Shown here: one piece after another, positions 1 to 12,235 of the stretch
How positions within the stretch are numbered: the stretch's first letter is position 1
Layout: every line of letters begins with the position of its first letter
NCBI GenBank assembly: GCA_963277665.1
Contig: OY728160.1
Span: 42,888,605 to 42,952,604, forward strand
Direction of reading: 5' to 3'
Origin: Viscum album
Lineage: Eukaryota > Streptophyta > Magnoliopsida > Santalales > Viscaceae
Length of the DNA: 64,000 nt
The notes under the pieces: generated by a model
Database searches by the model: none
Seen by the model: the letters and a program-made list of their open reading frames with translations, nothing else
Told to the model about the DNA's origin: nothing
Program-made: the position numbers and the translations under genes

Positions 1-331
1 CAGATGCTTAGTATGGGTAAAAAAAGTACACTATAAGAGTAACATAAAAATATGGGATTGAGAACATGAGCATAAAAAGGTATTATCATACCATTCAAAT
101 AAAATATAATACACATGAGTCATGGTATAATTAATGGTAGATTATAATATATGAATCATAAGAGAATCAAAATCATAATATATGAGAGCATAAAATTGTA
201 ATAAGATGCCATACTATAAAATATAGATAATCATATATTTTTTTATGTCAGGGATATCTACAATGAAATTTGTCAAATTTTAGGATTGTTCTAATAACAC
301 ATGTACATACTTCAGTATAGGGACAACCTCC

Positions 332-480
332 CATATCCCCTCTTCATTCGGGCTTGTGATGACCACCCATGAACCCTATTGTTGTGGGATTTGGATAACC
401 TCCCATGTATAACCTTATCATGGGATTGATATTCTCTATCATATATCCTCTTGTTTCAGTACTTGGAGACCCACCTATGC
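332..480 (-). repeat. 36 bp tandem repeat block in LTR copy A
   Basis: A cat/tatg core recurs at 332, 368, 404, 440 and 476, an exact 36 base spacing. Each unit reads roughly CCATG-TAACCT, then TGGGATTTG, then ACCTCC. The block resembles the 45 bp blocks of copies B and C, which share the CCATGT and TGGG(C/A)TTT cores, so it may be a 9 base shorter version of the same unit. Confidence 0.65.
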
Positions 481-2399
481 AACATTTCATCTCATATAAC
501 ATTTATCATTACATAAAGCATTATTTAGAGATATATGGCTGGCATGCAGCATAATGAAAACATATATATATTTTACACTTGATCATAAACATTCATCATA
601 TCATAAAACTTGAAATTAATTGTGTATAATAAATAATTAACTATATCATAACTTATGGAATAAAGGAATGTTTCATAATCATATTATCATAAAATAACAA
701 GCTAAATGAAATGGGGTTTCTTAGCATTTATCATGAAAAACCCATAGTTGGGAAATGGGTTGATTAAAATCTATTTCTATTAAATAAAATCTATTTAAAT
801 TGATAATAAAAAAGAAATATTTAGATCATATTCCAAATAATGAATGATAAAAACTATTTGATTTCATCATAGAGAGGAAATTATTTTACAAATACCACTT
901 AAAAAATTTCCTTAGGAAAATGTCTGTTTGGATTAGAGATTTTTTTTAGAACAGAAATAATTTTTGGAAACCTCTTTTCATTAAAAATACATCTAAAATA
1001 AATAATTTTCTAAATATTAATAAAATAGGTATATTTATAAAAAATCTTATAAACATGCAATGTAATATTCTAATAACTGATGGTCATGATGGCGGATAAA
1101 TCCATACATACCAAACATTCATTTTTCACAAAAAATGTATAGAAATGTGAATAGATAAGAACATTAAAATAATATAAATTTGAAATATTTTTTTTATAAA
1201 TGATAAACATGGTTAAAATTAATTTTAAAAACAATTGTTAAATATTTTTTAATGCAGTTTTTGAAAACATTTTTTTATGTGAAAACTATATTTTGATTGA
1301 TGAGAAAAAAATGTGATATTTTCATAAATACATTTTCATAGTTATTTACCATAAAGTGTAGGACTATAACCATTACATGAATTTTTAAAGAGTAAATATA
1401 GTAGAATAAAATTCATGGGATCTCTGAATAGAAATATTATAATATTTCATCAATGGAAGCATAGTTATAAACAATTTCGAGAAAGGTTGAGATTTTACTA
1501 AGAAACACATACCCCATTCATAAAATTGAATCATAATTTTTATTAATGGGTAATATAAAATTATGTGTAAAATATTCAGAAAAACTGGTATTTATTATTT
1601 AACATGTCCATGTATTAGTATATACACCTTGTAATAGAGTATATGTGTAAACATATCTTTTGTTTCAAAGAAAAAAATTGGAACAAAATTCCCTTACCAC
1701 TTCAGTAATGTTTAATCCTTAAACCACATAAAATAAAGATATTGAAATAGATATATAAAAAGAAAGAATTTTTATAAGTATAATAATAAATTATATTCAT
1801 TGGAAATATATACCACATAGAAGAAATAAGATCTGAACATAGACTGTTTCTAATGGAAAAAACGTACATGAAAATCCCTTACGACTTTTGTAACTAATTA
1901 ATTCTATGATACATGAAAGTATACAATGAATTGAAACATATATTATAAAGGAATACATTGAATTCATGATATAACATGAAAAATTGAAGTATGTTAAAAA
2001 AAATAAAAAAGTGGTGAATATGGCATATGTCTCATAGAAATGAAAGAGTGACTATAAATCCATTTCATTTATTTTAATTTTTTTATTCATTCAAACCTAT
2101 TGTTTAAAAACAATAAGTTTTTTATAAAAATATAACTAAAACATATCCATATTTATATATACTATCATATACCATTTACATATGATTTTATATCACACAT
2201 TTATTTCAATTCCCAGTTTCTGTTTTGTTTCATATATTAAATGCATTGTTTTTAAAACATGTTTTTACTTATTATTCTTGTTACTCTTACATAGATAATT
2301 ATTTCATCATTTTTAGAATGTAAACCATAATATAAATTTTTTTTATATTAAGTATATATTTATTTATAATAAAATAATATATATATATAAATATTAAAT

Positions 2400-2860
2400 T
2401 TTATACACCGTTCATGGAGATTGTAGTAGGTATTTATTAAAGAACTCAATTTCCATTTTATTATCATATTGATAAAATGAAAAATAAATGATATATATAT
2501 ATATATAAATTAATTCCAGTAGGAATATTTTTTATAAATATTATATATTTCTATTAAAAAACATAATACATTCTTTGTAATGTGTGACAAAGTCACATCG
2601 CTACGTATGGTGGTAGTCCTCTATAAACACGAACAATATTACCGCCTTCCCAAAAAATGAAAATCATGATGTTATGTGTCAAAAAAACATAGATAAGAAT
2701 AAATAAAATATAAATACAATATATATCATATATAGACTATAATTTAATCATTATTCACATATTTTGAAGCTGGTAATGGTTGAACAAATGATATTGGTTC
2801 GTTAGGCGGTAGTCCACTGTTAACACGAACAATGATTGCATACCAGCTTCTATTGAAGTG
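2400..2860 (-). repeat. ~196 bp subrepeats in LTR copy A
   Basis: Three copies of a GTAGTCC-centred segment lie at 2423 (degenerate), 2613 and 2809, spaced 190 and 196 bases. Each is followed on the plus strand by an AACAAT-like tail and separated by AT-rich DNA. The same trio is found in copies B and C. Confidence 0.6.
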
Positions 2861-3169
2861 TGTGAATTTATAGGTCATAAACATAACCTTAAAAAATATA
2901 AGTATATTATGTATAATTGGGTTATTATATATGGTAAATAAAATTATAATAAAATTGGTCAGAGAAGGAAATAAAACAAAAATTCATGTTGATGAATGTT
3001 TCCTCCTCTTTAAGTAACACTTTTTAGTTTGCAGCAAAGGAGTTACTTCGATGAATTTACTCTAAATAATGGATTCCTAATTTAATGGATGAAAATTTTG
3101 ATGTTATATTATATGTCTTGTCATATCCATGGGGTTTGAGAGGTGTGAAGATGTTGTAAGAGTGAAAGG

Positions 3170-3180
3170 CCTTTTATAAT
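3170..3180 (-). promoter_or_regulatory. Candidate LTR TATA box (copy A)
   Basis: The minus strand reads ATTATAAAAGG. It lies 361 bases beyond the last ~196 bp subrepeat; the same spacing is 361 in copy B and 359 in copy C. Conservation of position, rather than the motif alone, supports a promoter role for a minus-strand LTR. Confidence 0.5.
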
Positions 3181-4559
3181 TGAGGATGCATAAAATTATT
3201 GAAAAAACTAAAAGGAAAACACTATTGGTAGGTATCCTATGAGAATATTTCTTCATATAATGAATCATTATTGATAAAATAGGTTATATGGACGAAATAT
3301 GGATATAAAATTGGTTTTTTCCCAGTTTATAGGTCATTTCCCCCTTAATATTAAAGATTATCCCATTAGTTTACTCGTTTTTGTCTTAATCTCCATGATT
3401 AATTTAAACTTTTTTCAACAATAAATAATGAAAAAAAATATTTTTTCATCATTATAAAATAAAATTTTTTCTAATAACAATAATTTAATCTATTTATTCG
3501 TAATACAATTTAACGGTTGACTGAATTTAATTCAAAAATAATCCTGCAATTGTAACGAGAAAGTTGGTTTTTAAAGTGAATTTATACAAATGTTCACTAT
3601 GTATTTATATAAAAATTCAATATTATAATGGTTAAAATGAAAAATTAAATAGTTTAATAGAATCATAATTTATCATATTTAACTTTAATCAAAATTGAAA
3701 ATATAATTTAGTGTTATTAATAATATAGTTCAAAATATAGATTTCAATTAAAAGTTTTTATTTTTCAGTATTTATCAAAAAATTAAACTTTTGTGAAAAA
3801 TATTAAATTTTCCCAAAGATTATTTTTACATTATAGTATCATAAAATAAAATTATGTTTTTAAATAGAATTATAAATTTCTAAAAATTTAGTTTTAATAA
3901 AGACTACAATTAAAATGTGAAAAAATACCTTTTATAAAAATGCATATTTCTTATACTTAAAATTGGATTTTTTATTATTTTATGACTATAAAAAAATTAG
4001 ATGAACTAATATTTTAATTGAATATTAAAAAAAATTAATTAATATGTTTCACTAATATTGATTAATTTAATTTATTTTAAATAAAACACATTGGGGGTCA
4101 CAAAATATTTTTTTTATAAAACCACATACTTTATATTATATTTGTTTTTATTTTTATATATAATTAAAATTTCACCAAAGAGTAATTATATAATAATTAG
4201 TTAACTATATTTTTATAATTTTGTAATTTTATTCATTCCCCCCATTCAAGAGGTAATGTGATAACTATACTAATATTTTATTAATAATACTAATAGTATA
4301 TTATAGATTGGTAATCCTTTATATAACATATACTAAAAGATATCAAATAAACTCAATATTGCATGAACCAAAATCTAAACACAATCTTTCATTTACCAAA
4401 AGAAAAAATTGGTATAGAATAGAAAATATTCCCTCCAATAATTTTTAGTTATTTGAAAATATTATTCTTAAGATCATGGGGTGTTACGCTAGATCTTAAT
4501 AGCAAGAATAAAAGGTTATTACTTTTAAAAATGATGATATTCTTAATTAAAGATATGAA

Positions 4560-5240
4560 AATAAAAATTATCTTATGAAGATGGAATGATTTTATTTTAT
4601 ATGATCATTTTAGGGTTGGCTATAACCAATATTACAAAGATCAAACATTTGCCAACACCTTGAAAGGTCCATGAAATGGTGGGAAATATTAGTTATATAC
4701 CAAAACCATATCTATCCATGGTGATTATATATGTTCATGAGAAAACTATTCTTGACGTTAAAATATAGAGGCCTCCTTCTATGATGGTCACTAAATTTAT
4801 ATAAAGCCTCATCAACCTTAATTCCCACATGGATCACCAATACCTTTTGAGCTATGATCTATACCAATTATAGTCAAGGAATAGTTATATCAATAACTTC
4901 TGTCTAATATAATTGAGATAAGAAAGAAAATCCATATAGTTCTTCATAATTAGACATTCCAATTATTAGGTGATAAAATTATTTTAATTAGATCCGCACC
5001 AATGGTTTCATCCCCAATCACAGACATCCAAAATCCAAAATGCATTCATGAAACATGTCCTCTAGATCCATGACTATATACCATATTTAATCATCCTTAT
5101 GTGGAATATAAGTATTGTTAATGTATAAATTACTTGTGAAATTTTTTCACAATATTACTTTAATGAATTTTTAATTTTCCTGCTAATTATTTTCCTATGA
5201 AGTGTGTTTCTTTTCCACCATGTTTCCCACATAATGAGTG
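4560..5240 (-). pseudogene. Ty3/gypsy (Tekay/Del-like) integrase remnant
   Basis: Reading the minus strand from high to low coordinates gives recognisable pieces of a plant gypsy integrase. At about 5075-5029 is LEDMFHECILDFG, the conserved stretch after the catalytic core. In the same frame this runs into SNYEELYG (about 4955-4930) and then a TEV segment. Further on is RRRPLYFNV followed by SHHFMDLSRC, matching the C-terminal GDxVxLxVSP and LSPRFxGPF regions. Several stops interrupt the frame. The coding part ends about 100 bases before the LTR edge at 4488, so the tail of the family protein is missing. Integrase would have inserted the element's DNA into the chromosome; this copy cannot work. 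RNase H and RT should lie upstream, toward 6700, but I could not read them with confidence. Confidence 0.75.
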
Positions 5241-8200
5241 GAGTTGAGATATAATCATTAATAATAATTATACTAAATCCTCACTATGATGAGGTCTTTT
5301 CATTTTTGGGTAGTGAATAGGGAATAAACCGTGTGGTATAACCCCTGAAAAAGAGATTATCATGTATAAAATGGGTTGGTTGGTGGTTGCACATAAGGTT
5401 GACTATAGACATGAATTATCAAAAAATGGTAAAAAAACATGTCAGAGGCCCATATCCATTAAAAACTCATTATGTGGGATTTTTTAAATCCCATGTGTAG
5501 AGTTTTCCCTTGTTGAATAATGAAATGGAGTTAATTATCCTCATGTATATCTTCTAGAGTTGGGATTACAATAATGTGTGAGTCACACATCAATCCTAGA
5601 GGATGAGATACAATTAATGATAATATGGGGACATAAACCACTCAATTATGAGATATCTTTCTTTTAGGGTTATTTCTAGGAATGAAAACCATGGTAGACA
5701 ATCTCCAATGTGGACTGTACCATGAAAAGTTTGTACTTAAGGGTATGAATACATAGCGTGGACTATGGAAAGACACTAAATAGAAAAATTTAAACATTAT
5801 GTAAATATTTTATATAGCCCATGAGACCCTTTATGAATAATAACTAATCATCGTTCTCAATTAATTCTGTCTTTGACTAATTGAATATGTTCTATAACCA
5901 CCATTAATATTAAACAATGTATCTTAACTCACAACACAATCATTGGATAACTAACCAAATTTGTTTGTAACATGCTCTGTTTCTCATCATTTAAACTCTA
6001 ATCTATATTTATAAACATTATGATATAAACATTTCAGGCATATATATTTTGATAAAAAATGAATTAATTTTTTAAATTAATTGATCATTAATTCCTATTT
6101 TATAATGGTTTAATCATATATATAATTCAGTAAATAATTTATGATAATGAGAAAGAGTATCCTAAATAGATCATTATTTAAACTGAACGAAGGATTTCCA
6201 TGATATGGATGATCATAAGATTACTGTAGGGAACATAATTAAAGAATTAATTTGAAAAATAATTTTTATGGATGGGAAAAGGTGATTCATACCCTGTAAA
6301 AATTTTAAGATGTGAATCCTCCTCAAGAGGTGAATGTAGGATGTGAAATAATCATAAAATGATGAAGTTATATGATATTCATGGAGTTACCAATTCGTTC
6401 ATGCTGTGACAATTTCTAGACCTGAATAGATTTGGAAGATTGGATGGTAATTTAAATACAGACTTTGAAATTATTACTCCATCTATCCCATTAACATAAA
6501 GATTTATGTAATCCGGATTTTTTCACGTATTAATGAGGAATTAACTCAATCCCAAGGGACCTGAATATATATAAATAGATGATAATGATGCTTCTACATG
6601 GGATCAATCCAGAAACTAAATCTTTGGATGAGTTTACGCGCTACTACAAAGTCCTCCACCATTCCTAATCGATGATTTATTTTAATATTCATCACTTTTT
6701 AGCTATATTATTACTATAATTAGAAGGTATCTATTTCCATCTTCTAGGGTGATTTTAAAAAATTTGTAATTTGATTTTGGATTGTGAATTCTTATTTTAT
6801 TAATTTTTTTTCATGTTGTGATCTCAAAACATCAATAAAAATAACATTTTTTTATTTTTTGCATGTAACCTTTGAGAAAAAAGTTGGAAAGAAAACATAT
6901 TATATTTTTCTACTATTTTACCTAAATTATTTCATGAGAATTAAATAGTCTCAATTTGTTAGGTTTTAATATAGTATTGAGACTAACATGGTTTAGTAAT
7001 TCTCTAAAGTACCTGACCATTTGAAAATGTGGATTGATGTATTAAAGAAGGTATACAATGAATATTAGATATCTCTCACCTAAACTCCAACACCAATAAT
7101 GAAATAATTATTTTTCTAAATATATCAAATCTGAAACCTAATTCTAAAAAACCCAAAAATTACATTCCAACATGATTTTTCAAAACTCAAACTACTTTTC
7201 TCTCTTGTCCCTAGTTATTCATAACACTCAACCAATTATTTATTTTAAATTACAAAAAATTTTCTTAGGAATTTATTCTTATTATATTTGTATCAATATT
7301 TATTTCCACATTACAAAATTTTTTATTCTTTTTAATAATAGTCTAGTTTATAAATTTTTACATTGATATACCCAATATAAGTAACAATTCATTAGGGTTA
7401 TTCCAAGACTATGGCCGTTGTTGGGAAATAATGTTTAATAATGAATAGTTTTTTTTTTATTTTCCATTTTTATTATATTATTTGTTACCATTTACACATG
7501 GTGTTATTTTTATTATGTTCAACCAAAAATTAAATGCATGATTACCCAATAAAAGGAATGTATATAAAAAGAGATACTTCCAGGAATCCCAATTTTTAAA
7601 GGATTCTTGTAAATTAGAAGTAAAATATGTAAAAATAATATGAAAGCATGGATGAACAATGTCAATATCAAGGACCTGGATAAGAACACTAAGGAAAGAC
7701 TCAAGGGATGAAATAATTAATAAAGTATAGAATACCATAGAATGTGGGGGTTGATTTGATTATTCTCATAACACCAGTAACTGCATAAAATGTTGATATC
7801 AAGATAGAGATCATTTAGATGATCACACATTCTATTCAATTCATCGACATACCATATGAATACCACAATAAAAAAATATGAATTTTTTCAAATGTGTGAT
7901 AAATTATAAATTGATAACATTACAAGTGAAACTATGATATTATGCCATTTATAAATCTCATTTAAGGAATAAATCATAACATTGGATCCAATTTCTATCT
8001 TAACAATCCCTCACAATATGGGGGGATCTAGAAAAGAAATTTATGAAAAGGGTTTTCCTTCTCACAAAATCACGAAGTTTATGGGAATTAATACTATTTT
8101 TTTATCAAATTAATAATTAATTACTATATATTGAATGAGAGAGATATAAAATATTAATTATAAGATTCCCTTTTCATGACATCAATTCTTGGAAACTGAT

Positions 8201-9039
8201 TCACTTTTTTTATAATGGGTTGATGTAGATATATAATTTGATATTTTTTTGGTCTATTGGAGGTTCACTTATGAAGAAGTGAGTAAAATATAGATACAAA
8301 TTATAAGATAAAAAATCATGAATTTGTTTTAATGAAAACTAGTGGAAATAAAAGATGAAGGAGTGAATTTGGTATATTTTAACTAGATTTCCACCCAAAT
8401 AAATGATATGTAAATGAAATTTTATTCAATTATGGTTAATAAAAACACGATGTTTTTGTTTTATAGAGATTAATTATATAAATTATAATCATCCAAATTA
8501 TGGATAAGTATCTATGACCCAACAACCACAACAAAAGAACCATGGACATTAATTTCACCAAACATAATAAGGTTTTCATATAATACACCATGGGATATCA
8601 TTGATTGTACAAGTCCATACAATGGAAGAGAAATTTTTTATTTTTATGACTAAAACAAGAGCATACAATATAATCCATGAAAAAAATGTTAAATATAAAA
8701 ATATGGGGATTCATGTAGTTGAAATCACTAATAAACTTTAGGAGAGATAAAGAAGAGTACTACTAGGATTATATGAATTGAAACCAAATAAATAATTGAA
8801 TTTCATCACATTGATAAGTTGAAATAAAAACAATGATATTTTGTCAAATGAAATAAAAAATATAGATAACATTATTAATATATAAAAATCATTGTAAACA
8901 ACGAAATAAATCAGATAAGAATGTCGGATGATTCCATTCAATAGGATTAACCTCCATTATAATGATGACAACTTCAATTTTAAAATCTGTAGATCGAGAT
9001 AAATAAATTCAAATAAAGATAATATTTTTTCTTACTGAT
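5241..9039. other. AT-rich decayed DNA, no gene recognised
   Basis: By position the first 1.5-4 kb should hold the N-terminal integrase, RNase H, RT and gag of the minus-strand element whose 3' LTR is copy A. The reading frames are too broken to confirm this. Short open frames such as the minus-strand one at 7478-7738 show no family motif. I annotate no gene here. Confidence 0.5.
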
Positions 9040-9340
9040 AAATAGTGAGACATCTATGAGGTCTACATGAAGATACCATAATAAAGGCTTATAAGTTCAG
9101 TATTCTAATAGATATTATTATAATCGATATGAATGAATATAAAACCCCAATAATAATAGGAAAACCCGTATTAGATACATGAAGGACATTGATTGGTATT
9201 CAAAATGAATATATAAGTTTAAGAGGTTGTGGAGAAGAAGTGAATCTCAATTTACAATGGGAGATGAAGAATTTGAATTAAAGATGTCATGATTTATACG
9301 AGTATTTTATTTTATATGATGATGGCACAACAATCCAAAG
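9040..9340 (+). pseudogene. Athila/Tat-like Ty3/gypsy protease remnant
   Basis: From 9060 the frame reads GLHEDTIIKAYKF, then IDIIIIDMNEYKTPIIIGKPV, a stop (TGA at 9180, where these proteins usually have a small residue), then RTLIGIQ and GEEVNLNLQWEMK. The order and spacing fit the C-terminal half of the retropepsin domain of Athila/Tat gypsy elements, including the PxIxGxPxL motif and the GEEV segment. The catalytic aspartate region upstream is not readable. No RT was recognised downstream, so this is an isolated fragment. It lies on the opposite strand to the integrase at 4560-5240, so it belongs to a different element. Confidence 0.65.
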
Positions 9341-12143
9341 AATAAGTGATGATGTAGTTTTTATAAAAATGAACTTTGTAAAAAATGTAAGATTATGTTT
9401 GAAAAAGGTAATGATAGTGGAAATAATACTATTCCAAATGAATTTAAGTATGTGAAAAATGTTTCATATGTTAGTAAACATTACATTGATTGTTCGGAAA
9501 TGGATAAAAAATAATAGATTTGACCCATAGATTGTGAGAAGGTACTCGTTAAAGGGGGACTGAATTTAGTTTCATAACATGGAAGAGGGATCTTTCACAA
9601 AGGGAAATGAAGTCATTCACAATTTTTCAATCTAGATATGATAACCTCATTCCTACACAAATTTAGTTAAATTCAAGAGATGAGATAGTGTAGAATAATG
9701 ATAAAATAGTTCTTCATTGTGGAAACCATTGTATTTAGAATTTTATTTTTATATTCAAATGTGACTAAACTCTCCCCAAAGAAATATAATTTCTATGAAA
9801 ATTTATTATACATTAACTTCTGAGATTTTATTTTTCCAAACCATCAATACATTGTTATGATGGATGAAATAATCTATGGGACCAAATCACATCCTGAAAT
9901 AAATTCAAATAAAATTATTTGGACAATATACATCAAAAATTAAACTTATGTAATGAATATATTTCTAAAAAAAATTGCAGAACAACCCAGGGGAATTTTT
10001 AAATGGGAGTTATCACTTCGATAAATGTTTTTTCAATTTTCATATCTATATTAATTTTTTAGATCTTTCAACTATATATATCAAAACCCACTTCTAGTTC
10101 ATACATTAATCACTTTAACATTGAGTCAAAAACTATTTAGGATACTTACTACTCTAGGTTATTAATTTATTTTTCAATAAATATATATGGAAAAAATGGG
10201 GTAATAAATTCATAGATTTTCAATATAGGTTTGGAGTTGAATATTGGAGATTTATGGGCACTGGAATTTTTTTAATTGAAAATTTTCTGATAATTGACCA
10301 TTATTAAACTTATGATATTTGTGTTAGTTGATTTTATTATTCATATTAATGTCTATGAGATGTTGTACCAACCTTTCATAATCAATATTGAGACAATATT
10401 GTAACTGAATTTTCCATTCTTTTAATAATATATTTCTTCGGGAACTCATAAATGTTTTCTTCAAAATCATTCTTAGCATCACATAAAATCATTGACTGAA
10501 CATAATCTATTTTTATATTATTTTTTCAGTCATTTTTATGACTTTCAAATTTTACACACCGTTCAATAATTGTAACTTCTCTTATAGAGTCCATGATTAT
10601 TTTTTTTAAACGAGCCACATTATAAACCTACTTTATCAATTCATACACTATTCTCTTTGTATTCATTGATTTTTAAAAGAATAAGTGTGGGGGAGATGTT
10701 TTCCTAGGTTGATGGTGATATACTACATTGATGGGTCATTATTGAGAGTTTTACATGTTATTTTGGGAGGGAAAATAATTTTTTTGTATCTTTTTATTCT
10801 TATCTCTAGTAATAAAAGAATATGTTTTCCCTTGCGAGGATAAAAATCACTATTCTGAAAGAGATGATTATTTCATCCTATGTTGTTTGGTTCTGAAGTA
10901 AGATTTAGCTTAAGTAGATATTTTAAAATTAAATGAAAGATATGTTGATTAATTTATTATGATTACCTATATCACATGCATACTGTTATATTTAGGCAAT
11001 ATATTTTCATCACTTTTGTAGAGGATAATTTCCTTGAGCTGTTTTTTTAATTTCCACAAATTACGAATTACTGTTAAAAATATTTTTTTTTGATTTTTTT
11101 ATTCATCACTCACCAAACATAATCCTCAGATACACATGATCCTAATTAAAAACCAATCATAATTACTTGTGATTTTTTCTTTATATAGTAGATATATTTT
11201 TTGACTATATTTTCTATGGTTAGTGGAATGTTCATGGAGTCTGAACTAAATTTCAATAACACACATTAGAATTAGGTTGAATGTAAAAAGTAAAAATAGG
11301 TATTTAAAAAATTAAATAGATATTATTAATGAATTTAAAAAAATGAATGAATTAATATGAAGGGTGTATTAAAAATATAAAATTAAATTTATGGGGGACA
11401 TTCTTCTCTTGAAATTATTGAGTAAATGATATTTTCCTACATAATGATTAAACATTTAATTTCCCATTTTATCTATTTATTTTATTAGCATTTAATTTAT
11501 ATCATGGTAATGTGAATATCCTTTTTATAATATTTGGATTCCATGGTTGAGGAAATATTTGAATTCATGTGTGGGGGGGCTAGATACCTATATTTTATGC
11601 AGATATATCATGATACAAAATAAATTTATTTCTACACATTTATTGATCAATTTTACCTGTATGTTTTATTGTTTGTTCTAAAATAATAGGATAAGAAAAA
11701 TTTATTTAAATGAATAATAGTATCTGATGAAATATAATATTTTCACTGAATGAATGTTTTACATAATGAAAGATAATCATATAAATCTTTTGTTGTCTAG
11801 AACAACTTGGAAAAATATTCGTTATCATACTAGAAGAAGGTGATTCACATGATTAATAATATTTATAAAATGACAAAAAATTATGATGCTAAATCTATAT
11901 GTGATACAATACAAAATGGATTTAGGTTCCATGTTATTAATGGTGTGAAAACTACTTTTATATTGTGAAAATGTTTTGACTTTTCCACATTTTAAAAAAT
12001 AAATGGTTTTTTTAATTAAGACGTTAAATTTATCAAAAGGATGATGAATAAACACTAGGATTGATCTATGTGTAATTTATGAATATATTGATAGGGAATT
12101 AAATAAAAATTTATATCCCTTAAAATCTATAAATTGTGAAAAA
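9341..12143. other. AT-rich DNA, nothing recognised
   Basis: No open frame of note on the plus strand and no family motif in the short minus-strand frame at 11825-12055. The downstream pol of the Athila/Tat-like element may have been here, but I cannot read it. Confidence 0.4.
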
Positions 12144-12235
12144 ATATGCCACTACCAGGGATCGACCAGGAGAGAAAATCCCAGGGTAAGTTGTTGGACT
12201 GACGTAGTGTCCAGCAATAGTATTCATCTCCATTT
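12144..12235 (+). other. GC-richer island with possible tRNA primer binding site
   Basis: A short GC-rich stretch stands out from its surroundings. ATGCCACTACCAGGGATCG (from about 12146) matches 13 of 19 bases of the GCGCCGTTGCCGGGGATCG type found next to Athila/Tat/Ogre 5' LTRs, and every mismatch is a transition. The downstream CCAGGAG, CCCAGGG and GTAGTGTCCAGC also look element-derived. No flanking LTR pair was found. The match could be coincidental. Confidence 0.3.

Larger units (their letters stand above)
1..4488 (-). repeat. Long LTR, copy A (Ty3/gypsy 3' LTR, cut by window start)
   Basis: This is one of three diverged copies of a long repeat; the others are at 19523-23698 and 25552-29732. 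Read on the minus strand it begins at 4488 with CGTAACACCCC, one base away from the TGTAACACCCC start common in plant gypsy LTRs. Landmarks match the other copies: ~196 bp subrepeats at 2423, 2613 and 2809, a TATA box (-) at 3170-3180, and 1318 bases from the TATA box to the LTR edge (1319 and 1323 in the others). Copy A is about 720 bases longer between its short tandem block (332-480) and the subrepeats, so it comes from a separate insertion or subfamily. The gypsy integrase remnant just outside its edge on the same strand makes it a 3' LTR. Its far end lies outside the window. Confidence 0.7.

Noticed and set aside
2380..2510. AT dinucleotide runs as replication origin or scaffold attachment site
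   Set aside because: Such runs are expected throughout DNA of this composition and nothing else supports a function.
5573..5589. Near-palindrome ATGTGTGAGTCACACAT as an operator-like site
   Set aside because: It is a chance match inside decayed gypsy coding sequence with no promoter nearby.
7478..7738. 86-codon minus-strand open frame
   Set aside because: Phe/Ile/Leu-rich composition expected of AT-rich chance frames, no motif, and a second overlapping frame in the same place.
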